A stretch of 9,156 nt of DNA, from NCBI RefSeq assembly GCF_000972705.2, contig NZ_LATL02000222.1:13306-22461 (forward strand), read 5' to 3'. The position numbers were made by a program, and so were the translations under genes. This document shows, one piece after another, positions 1 through 5,905 of the stretch. The notes under the pieces were generated by a model, which saw nothing but the letters and a program-made list of their open reading frames with translations, was not told the origin of the DNA and searched no databases. Origin of the DNA: Limnoraphis robusta CS-951. Its GTDB lineage: Bacteria > Cyanobacteriota > Cyanobacteriia > Cyanobacteriales > Microcoleaceae. Each line of letters opens with the position of its first letter. Position 1 is the stretch's first letter.

Positions 1-998
1 CGTTGAACGGTTTCTTTTACATTTTTTAAATCAATGCCAATATAGTGTTTCCAGTTGATTGGCATCACAGGTAATAAAAAGTTATTTTGCTCAAAGTCAA
101 CATGAAAAGTCACACATCCGGCAGCTAAAGATTCCCACAATCTCCAACTATCCCACTGTACAATGATTCGGAGTCTAGAATCAACTTTACAAATCATTTC
201 TTCACCTAATAAATGCGTCAAGGTTCGACTGAATAAATGGTTAGGGTTTTTGGGAAAAGCCGGAACAAATGTTCCTCCAAAAGCAGCACAAGCGACTGAT
301 GATTTTAAGCGTTGATAATAGGAAGGATAATGACGTCTTCCACTTTGAGTCCATTGTAAGTGATCTTCAGCACTCAAAGAACTGGTGTCAGACTGATCAA
401 TCGTTTCGTCTAAAGGTAAAATTTGATGAAGACCATTTTCAATTAACAGGCTTTTAACGGTATCTCGCAGAGAGTGCTTCACTCTAAAATTATAGAGTAA
501 TGTTTTGTTTCTCTGAGAAAAATCGGGTTGTTCATGAGTCATTTTAATAATCCGGTTAGATAACCCAAAAGCCCAAGGATAAAAGTTTTTTGGGTATTTT
601 AGTTGTTGGTGATAATGACACTTAAAAATATAGTCAAATTTTCTAAATTCATCGTGAAAAGATGGAGTTCTTAAGCCATCTGAATCATCGAAATATACCG
701 TTATGTACTTGCGTTTGGGATGAAATAAATTTTCAGGAATGGGATAACCATAGTCAAACCAACGACCACTAATAATTGCAACCTGACATTCATTGGCTGT
801 AATCTCGGGGTGATGGCACAGGAGAAACCTATCCTCTTGAAGGGATGTTTTCCAATAGTTAACATTCCCATAAAAAGGAATTCCTAATTGTTGTAAACCT
901 TCCGCTAAACAAACAATAGGATGTTGATAAGCCGCTTTTTCGGGTGGCCCTTGAGGAAGACAATAGAAGAAGATTTTTTCTGGATAATCCGGGTGCAT
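1..998 (-). CDS. Exostosin-like glycosyltransferase, partial (3' end beyond the left edge)
   Basis: The reverse strand is open without a stop from an ATG at 998 to the window edge, giving 332 codons. The start follows the sulfotransferase stop by 7 bp, and an AGGA (1007-1004) overlaps that stop at 5-nt spacing, which supports it. The N-terminal part (MHPDYPEKIFFYCLPQG) has no signal peptide, no membrane helix and no motif I can name. A YFDDSDG stretch sits near residues 102-108. Near residues 282-298 there is WDSWRLWESLAAGC, which resembles the W/ExLAAGCxP segment of exostosin-type and GT1/GT4-like glycosyltransferases, where the acidic residue contacts the nucleotide sugar. I infer a cytoplasmic enzyme adding a sugar to a lipid-linked EPS repeat unit. 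The family assignment is tentative because the C-terminus is missing, and donor and acceptor cannot be read from the sequence. It is probably translationally coupled to the sulfotransferase. Confidence 0.75.
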   Translation of the reverse strand, partial: MHPDYPEKIFFYCLPQGPPEKAAYQHPIVCLAEGLQQLGIPFYGNVNYWKTSLQEDRFLLCHHPEITANECQVAIISGRWFDYGYPIPENLFHPKRKYITVYFDDSDGLRTPSFHDEFRKFDYIFKCHYHQQLKYPKNFYPWAFGLSNRIIKMTHEQPDFSQRNKTLLYNFRVKHSLRDTVKSLLIENGLHQILPLDETIDQSDTSSLSAEDHLQWTQSGRRHYPSYYQRLKSSVACAAFGGTFVPAFPKNPNHLFSRTLTHLLGEEMICKVDSRLRIIVQWDSWRLWESLAAGCVTFHVDFEQNNFLLPVMPINWKHYIGIDLKNVKETVQ

Positions 999-1005
999 CT
1001 TTTTC

Positions 1006-1848
1006 CTAAATGGAATAATTAAATTTTCTCATATTTTCAGCACAAATCAATTCGATTTTGCTTAAATTATCTTTTCCAAAGAAATCTTGCCATTTTACAT
1101 TTTGATCTCCTCGTCCTTGAAACTGAATATTAACTTTATCAGCAATATCATTGACAGGCTTTAGACCTAACTGTTGAGCGAGTTTTTCAATTTGACTAAC
1201 TTTATCTTTGAGAAAGTCTTCATAACGAATTAAAATCATCTTTTCGGAGTGATTGTCGTAAACATCAGTCATATAATTCCATCGATAAGCCATTCTTTCA
1301 ATATAGTTTAAACCTGGAAGATTTAACCCAACATTATTGACAATTAACTGCCAAGCTTGACTTATTTTTTTGCCCTGTTCAGGTTGAATTTCATCGAGAT
1401 TTCCGGGTAAATTTAAGCGATTCAAAATACTTCTAATATTATCTCGGGGATCACGAATAATAAAAACAAATTTGGCTTGCGGAAAATAGTTAATTAACTC
1501 CTGATAAAACAGGGTGAGATTAGGTTCTTTGATAATCGCTTTAGAAAAATAGAGTTTGTGACGTTGAATATATGTATTAAACGATAGTTTCCCTAAAAGG
1601 ACATGATGATAAATTGGGTAATCAACTTCTTGGGTAATATCAATTGTCACTGATAAGCCTGTATTTTCAGCGAGTAAAGCAGCAATTGCTGAAGTTCCAG
1701 ACTTTTGATTTCCTAACACCAGAATAGGATGAGGATGAACTGGAGTCGTTAATTTTTTTAATTCCCCCTCCACTTGATAACGAAAACTTCGTATTTTCTG
1801 ATAGAACGGTTGAATAGAACTCGGAATAAACTGATTGAGTTTAGACAT
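1006..1848 (-). CDS. Sulfotransferase family protein (PAPS-dependent)
   Basis: This 280-residue protein has both hallmarks of PAPS-binding sulfotransferases. The 5'-phosphosulfate loop is GNQKSGTSAIAALL at residues 46-59, after a beta strand (PILVLG). The 3'-phosphate-binding segment is FVFIIRDPRDNIRSIL at 127-142, with the expected Arg132 and Ser140. A later IRYEDFL segment (207-213) and the aromatic C-terminus (FFGKDNL...MRKFNY) fit the Sulfotransfer_1/3 families, and the length is typical. There is no signal peptide, so it probably acts in the cytoplasm, using PAPS to sulfate a sugar, most likely on a lipid-linked repeat unit before flipping. The ATG lies 3 bp after the flippase stop, with GGGA (1858-1855) 6 nt upstream, so it belongs to the same transcript. 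Its GC looks clearly lower than that of the flippase gene. The acceptor is unknown, and sulfation of a lipid or small metabolite cannot be excluded, though the EPS context argues for a glycan. Confidence 0.9.
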   Translation of the reverse strand: MSKLNQFIPSSIQPFYQKIRSFRYQVEGELKKLTTPVHPHPILVLGNQKSGTSAIAALLAENTGLSVTIDITQEVDYPIYHHVLLGKLSFNTYIQRHKLYFSKAIIKEPNLTLFYQELINYFPQAKFVFIIRDPRDNIRSILNRLNLPGNLDEIQPEQGKKISQAWQLIVNNVGLNLPGLNYIERMAYRWNYMTDVYDNHSEKMILIRYEDFLKDKVSQIEKLAQQLGLKPVNDIADKVNIQFQGRGDQNVKWQDFFGKDNLSKIELICAENMRKFNYSI

Positions 1849-1851
1849 TTT

Positions 1852-3390
1852 TTATCCCACCTTTTTAGGCTTATGTCGCAACTCATTGAGTAGTTGCAAC
1901 ACTTGTTTTAAGGTCTGTCTGCCATTCGGTAAAATACACCAGCACGACAGATAGAATAAAGCATATAATGCACAATGAAGGGCAATTTCAACAAAAGGAT
2001 TAATACTCCAAGATATTGCTTGACGAACGAACCAAAGCAGTCCTCCTGCAACGAAAGAAGCAACGGCAGGTTTCCATAAAATCTTCATCAGAAATCCTGG
2101 GGTCAACGGAGAAGACTGAAAGCAATAAACAATCCCCGGATAACGCAAACCACAGAAGGTAATACTGGCTGCAATTGCTACCCCCAAAGCACCCCAACGC
2201 ACCCCAATTAAAAATGCAATCACCGTGATTACGGAAGCAAATATATTCCAGTGAAATTGACGATCCGCTCGTCCCATTGAGATAAACACCCAGGCAGTGG
2301 CGACGTTAAAGGTACTAATAAAAGCGACAGGTGAAAGGACTCTAAATAAAATGATCGCCTCACTCCATTGAGATCCTAACAAATTGATGATCAAATTATC
2401 AGCATCCACCGCCATATAGACTGAAATAGGCATTCCGAGCAAGACCATCACTTCAACGGCTTTGCCATAGTAAGATCGATATCGTTCGGGATCAGACTGG
2501 ACACTGCACAAACCCGGTAAAGCCACCGTTGAAAGCGGAAAATTAATCTGTTGTAGCGGTAAAACCAACAATTTGTAAGCTTGGGCGTAGAGTCCCAATT
2601 GATCCGCACCCCAAAACTTTCCAATTAGTAAATTATCGAGATTACGAGTAAAATAATTAACAACTGTAAAACCCGTGTTCCATCCCCCAAACGCTAACAT
2701 CGGAGCAATCTCTGAGTCAAACTTCGGCCATCCCGGACGCCAACCACAACTCACCCAGACTCCAATACAATTAATAATTGTCATCGCCAATTGCATGGCG
2801 ACTAACGCCCAATAACCTGTACCCAAAATTGCCAGCGTCAGGGCGATACTAATGCTACTAATCATCGAGATAATATCAATCACCGCTAACGCACCCAAAC
2901 GCATTTGTCGCTTCAGCAACGCTTGATGTTGAACAGTTAGTCCGCCGAAGATAAAACCACTTCCCAGCACTAACGTAATCAAAATTAAACGCGGTTCGCC
3001 GTAAAACCAAGCAATCACAGGCGCTAAAGCCACAGTCAGCAACATAATTGCACTGCTGATTCCAACATTGATCCAAAATAGGGTACTGACTTGAGTCTGG
3101 GTAATCTGTTCTCGTTGCATCGTCGCCATTGACAAGCCTAAGTCCTTAAAAATGGAAATAAAGCCTGTAATAACTGTCACCATCCCGATTAAACCATAAT
3201 CTTCGGGTTCAAGAAGACGAGCAAGAACAACGATTGACCCAAATTGCATGATTAACTTGCTAACTTGAGCCAAAATGGTGATCGCACCCCCACGAATCGA
3301 ACGCCCTCTGAGATCGGCTTTGAGATGATCAGTACGAAAGAATCGTTCCGGATCGGTGCTAGCAGGAGTTTTGGGTTTGGACTCCGGCAA
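1852..3390 (-). CDS. wzx: Wzx-type polysaccharide flippase (MOP superfamily, Polysacc_synt family)
   Basis: A 512-residue multi-pass membrane protein of the lipopolysaccharide biosynthesis/WzxC type. After a hydrophilic N-terminal tail (about 1-28), the segment from RGRSIRGGAITILAQ (about 29-42) through ARLLEPEDYGLIGMV (57-71) and FKDLGLSMATMQRE (81-93) matches the conserved start of these exporters. I expect 12-14 hydrophobic segments; they run to near the C-terminus, which ends in a short basic tail (LRHKPKKVG). Wzx proteins move undecaprenyl-linked repeat units from the cytoplasmic to the periplasmic face of the inner membrane. The start is TTG: AGAGG (3402-3398) sits 7 nt upstream, no in-frame ATG occurs until residue 48, and the N-terminal signature lies before that. 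It is the first gene of a minus-strand operon with the sulfotransferase and glycosyltransferase. GC is visibly higher than in those two genes. Confidence 0.92.
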   Translation of the reverse strand: MPESKPKTPASTDPERFFRTDHLKADLRGRSIRGGAITILAQVSKLIMQFGSIVVLARLLEPEDYGLIGMVTVITGFISIFKDLGLSMATMQREQITQTQVSTLFWINVGISSAIMLLTVALAPVIAWFYGEPRLILITLVLGSGFIFGGLTVQHQALLKRQMRLGALAVIDIISMISSISIALTLAILGTGYWALVAMQLAMTIINCIGVWVSCGWRPGWPKFDSEIAPMLAFGGWNTGFTVVNYFTRNLDNLLIGKFWGADQLGLYAQAYKLLVLPLQQINFPLSTVALPGLCSVQSDPERYRSYYGKAVEVMVLLGMPISVYMAVDADNLIINLLGSQWSEAIILFRVLSPVAFISTFNVATAWVFISMGRADRQFHWNIFASVITVIAFLIGVRWGALGVAIAASITFCGLRYPGIVYCFQSSPLTPGFLMKILWKPAVASFVAGGLLWFVRQAISWSINPFVEIALHCALYALFYLSCWCILPNGRQTLKQVLQLLNELRHKPKKVG

Positions 3391-3397
3391 AATGATA

Positions 3398-3402
3398 CCT
3401 CT
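3398..3402 (-). promoter_or_regulatory. Shine-Dalgarno that sets the flippase TTG start
   Basis: Read on the minus strand, AGAGG lies 7 nt upstream of the TTG at 3390. It decides the start, because the next in-frame ATG (residue 48) would remove the conserved first membrane segment. All three minus-strand operon genes have a recognisable Shine-Dalgarno (AGAGG, GGGA, AGGA), unlike the plus-strand genes here. Confidence 0.7.
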
Positions 3403-3426
3403 TATCCCGCTACTATTGCTGTCAAT

Positions 3427-3435
3427 ACTATATCA
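3427..3435 (-). promoter_or_regulatory. Candidate extended -10 promoter for the flippase operon
   Basis: Read on the minus strand this is TGATATAGT: a TATAGT -10 hexamer (3432-3427) directly preceded by a TGn extension. The -35 region at 17-nt spacing (3455-3450, CAAGTC) is poor, as is common for extended -10 promoters. Transcription would start near 3420, giving a leader of about 30 nt before the TTG at 3390. A TTGACA occurs downstream on the same strand (3424-3419) but has no -10 at a suitable distance. Pattern-based call only. Confidence 0.4.
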
Positions 3436-3447
3436 CGATGTCTTGAG

Positions 3448-3476
3448 TTGACTTGTTTTTTTAACTTAGACATAAT
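3448..3476 (+). promoter_or_regulatory. Candidate sigma-70 promoter for the GT11-like gene
   Basis: TTGACT (3448-3453) is separated by exactly 17 nt from CATAAT (3471-3476). Each hexamer matches consensus at five of six positions, making this the best promoter-like pair in the window. Transcription would start near 3483, with a leader of about 50 nt. An alternative extended -10 (TGTTAAGAT, 3508-3516) lies closer to the gene but lacks a good -35. The -35 overlaps the place where polymerase would sit at the divergent flippase promoter. Confidence 0.55.
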
Positions 3477-3534
3477 AAACAGAGTATGACTTTTCTGTGA
3501 AGTTTTTTGTTAAGATACTTTACACAATCAAACC

Positions 3535-4458
3535 ATGATGATCATCACTCTAAAATATGGACAGCTTGGCAATCGATTGATTTTATTTTCACATTTAATC
3601 GCATTTGCTCACGCCCATAAAATCACCTTAGCTAATCTGGCGTTTGATGAATACGCTGATTTATTTCAACCCACCAGTCGCGACTTATTTTGCCGTTATC
3701 CGCCTCATCCTTCTCAGGGGAAACCGAACCGAATTCTACGCCAATTAATCGGTCGTTGGGCTAATTCTTTCGTGATACTGATGAGTAAAATCAAAGGGTT
3801 GAATCGGGGTTTAAAGATTCTTAGAATTGATTCCCAACAGGATTGTTTACTCGATAGTGATGAGTTTCTCAGTCAATTTGATCACCAGAAAACCTACTGC
3901 ATTCAAGGATTTCGCTTTCGAGATGAATCTAACTTAATCAAATATGCTGATCAGGTTAGAGACTATTTTACACCCGTTGAGCATCATCAGAACAATATTA
4001 AAACATTAATTTCAGAGATTCGATCTCAGTGTCAAATATTAGTTGGGGTGCATATTCGTCATGGCGACTATCAACAGCATCGAGGCGGTGAATTCTTTTT
4101 TACCGTTGAACAGTATGTACAAGTCATGCAGAACGTTACACAGTTATTTCCTCAACAAAAAGTCGGATTTTTAGTCTGTTCAGATTCTCAACATAACCTC
4201 AAACAGTTTGCCCCTCTAAACGTCTTCTTTGGAACGAATCATTTATTAGAAGACCTTTATGCTTTAGCCGCTTGTGACTCCTTAATTGGGCCGATGAGTA
4301 CCTATTCAACATGGGCATCTTTTTATGGGAAAGTTCCCCTGTATAGAATTTATAATCCAGAGGAAAACTTAAGTTTGAGTTTGGAACAGTTTAAAATTTA
4401 TGTTCCAGGAATGGACTACAAATATCCCCAAGGTTTAACGTTGGAGACTAAGGGGTAA
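3535..4458 (+). CDS. GT11-like glycosyltransferase (alpha-1,2-fucosyltransferase-type fold)
   Basis: A 307-residue soluble protein. The N-terminus (ITLKYGQLGNRLILFSHLIA, residues 4-23) matches the glycine-rich GLGNQ(M/L)FQ start of GT11 enzymes. HIRHGDY at 173-179 is the HxRRxDY donor-binding motif with His in place of the second Arg. FLVCSDS (212-218) and the later block from EDLYALAACDSL to GPMSTYSTWASFYG (239-265) correspond to the second and third GT11 motifs. These enzymes normally transfer fucose from GDP-fucose; the divergence means the sugar here is not certain. The likely role is cytoplasmic addition of a branch or backbone sugar to the EPS repeat unit. Two tandem ATG codons (3535, 3538) are possible starts and no Shine-Dalgarno is present. 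The gene is divergent from the flippase operon, and its last 11 bp overlap the convergent O-antigen ligase gene. Confidence 0.82.
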   Translation: MMIITLKYGQLGNRLILFSHLIAFAHAHKITLANLAFDEYADLFQPTSRDLFCRYPPHPSQGKPNRILRQLIGRWANSFVILMSKIKGLNRGLKILRIDSQQDCLLDSDEFLSQFDHQKTYCIQGFRFRDESNLIKYADQVRDYFTPVEHHQNNIKTLISEIRSQCQILVGVHIRHGDYQQHRGGEFFFTVEQYVQVMQNVTQLFPQQKVGFLVCSDSQHNLKQFAPLNVFFGTNHLLEDLYALAACDSLIGPMSTYSTWASFYGKVPLYRIYNPEENLSLSLEQFKIYVPGMDYKYPQGLTLETKG

Positions 4459-5800
4459 GTTCTCTTTCTTTTTTCAGTTCTTCGTGAATATGATTGAGTT
4501 TGACCGTGAATAACACATAATAAAACCAGACAAAGTTAGCATCAAAAAGTCGGCTTTCAGTTATATTCTGAAACAGCAAATATCCCATAAAAATAGTAGG
4601 GAGTAAAGACTCTAGTCTTTTGCTTTGAGTTAATAGCATGGAACCCAAAAGAAGATTTCTAAAAAAAGACAAAATAAACAAAGATAAGCCAATATACCCT
4701 AAGTCTAGACCAATCTCAATAAAGCCATTATGAGCATGAGGCGGCTTAAACCCATTCGGTGTAATAACGCCTGCGGCGGGATTATCAACCCCCCGCCAAG
4801 GTTGCCAAAAGTTATGGTATCCATAACCCAAAACAGGTCTTTGATTAATCGCATCAATTAGCATTGGCCAAAATTCCGTTCGTCCCGTTAAAGTTGGATC
4901 TTTACCCAAACTACTGAGAACACTCACCCAATTTTCTGTTAGTAAAATCATAATCACAATTCCCAAGACTAAAAAAAGCACAATAGCGGTAAAAGCTTGC
5001 TGAAAAGTGAGACTTTTTAAGACTCTCAGCAATCCAATCATCATCAGCATCAACATCGCCGTCACAAAAGCACCCGCAGAGTTTGCCATTTGTAAAATAA
5101 AAAACGAAAAAGCAGCCATTCCCCAAGATAACCCCGGATATTTGGGTTTATTTAAAGCATCAATCGTCCAAATTAAAACACTTAAAGCCATAATAATGGC
5201 GAGAAAATTGGGATGAATTGCAATCCCTTTCCAGCCTTTTTCATGGATTCCAATACTGGGCTTTGCCAGCGCATAAAAAGCACTTAAAAACGCAACTATT
5301 GTATGAGAGATTCGCATGAGAGACGAAATTTTTTGTAAACTGTATCGCCGACTGATATGAGCCGCTAAACTACTGAGAAACAAAATAACAAGAGTCGCTC
5401 GTAACGTCTTTTCAGTTTCATAAGCCCAAAACGTTGAACAAACGGCTAAAATTATTAAAGTTCCTAAAAACGGATCTTTTAGAATTGAGAGGGTATGCTC
5501 TAAATATTTGTGATAATATAAATGTAAAAGAATAAACGAAGAACCATAAAAAGCCATGACAATAATTCCGGTAGCAGAAGCCAAGGTAAAAACCGGATTA
5601 GACAAAACACTTAAATCAAACTTGTTGAACGGGAAAATAACCAGTTTAGGAACTAAACACAGAAAAAAGATCGTAAAAATATCTCCGAAGAGAAAACTAA
5701 CTTTTTTAGAACTCGACAAATGAAAAGCCAATAACGCATAAATAATCACAACCCCTAAAATCAAAGGCAAAAAAATAGGATCAAAAAGAATCTGTTTCAT
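4448..5800 (-). CDS. O-antigen ligase/polymerase family protein (Wzy_C)
   Basis: An integral membrane protein with about ten or more hydrophobic segments. Numbered from the ATG at 5800 (450 residues), it carries the Wzy_C signature: GRTEFW at 306-311, PVLGYGYHNFW at 322-332 and, at the end of the large periplasmic loop, HAHNGFIEIGLDLGYIGL at 355-372. These lie in the loop where WaaL, Wzy and PglL-type enzymes bind undecaprenyl-linked glycans. In this context it most likely polymerises EPS repeat units in the periplasm (the Wzy role), though sequence alone does not separate Wzy from WaaL. I chose ATG 5800 because it leads directly into the first membrane segment (MKQILFDPIFLPLILG). An upstream in-frame TTG at 5845 would add 15 polar residues; neither start has a Shine-Dalgarno. 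The 3' end overlaps the convergent GT11-like gene by 11 bp. Confidence 0.9.
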   Translation of the reverse strand: MKQILFDPIFLPLILGVVIIYALLAFHLSSSKKVSFLFGDIFTIFFLCLVPKLVIFPFNKFDLSVLSNPVFTLASATGIIVMAFYGSSFILLHLYYHKYLEHTLSILKDPFLGTLIILAVCSTFWAYETEKTLRATLVILFLSSLAAHISRRYSLQKISSLMRISHTIVAFLSAFYALAKPSIGIHEKGWKGIAIHPNFLAIIMALSVLIWTIDALNKPKYPGLSWGMAAFSFFILQMANSAGAFVTAMLMLMMIGLLRVLKSLTFQQAFTAIVLFLVLGIVIMILLTENWVSVLSSLGKDPTLTGRTEFWPMLIDAINQRPVLGYGYHNFWQPWRGVDNPAAGVITPNGFKPPHAHNGFIEIGLDLGYIGLSLFILSFFRNLLLGSMLLTQSKRLESLLPTIFMGYLLFQNITESRLFDANFVWFYYVLFTVKLNHIHEELKKERELTP

Positions 5801-5905
5801 AAGATTAAGATTATGCAGTTCTAGAGGAGAGACGGTGCAACTCAAGAAAAAACTAGATTAAGATATAGAAATAAAGCCTCATATATTTTGAAAAAAGATG
5901 TCTCT
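5801..5905. other. AT-rich divergent intergenic region between ligase and wza genes
   Basis: This 105-bp gap must hold the promoters of two divergent genes. I see TATAGA (5864-5869) and TATATT (5882-5887) on the plus strand, but neither has a convincing -35. On the minus strand CATAAT lies 9 nt before the ligase ATG, which would give a nearly leaderless transcript, with only a poor TTGCAC at 19-nt spacing. I make no firm promoter call. The possible upstream TTG starts of both genes fall inside it. Confidence 0.35.

Noticed and set aside
269..457. 62-codon plus-strand ORF
   Set aside because: Lies wholly antisense to the left-edge glycosyltransferase, has no RBS and no recognisable domain.
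3419..3424. Perfect TTGACA on the minus strand upstream of the flippase gene
   Set aside because: No -10-like hexamer lies 16-18 nt downstream; that position is the Shine-Dalgarno region, so it is unlikely to be the functional -35.
3265..3489. 74-codon plus-strand ORF crossing the flippase start
   Set aside because: Mostly antisense to the well-supported flippase N-terminus and runs through its promoter region; the composition looks like a frame shadow.
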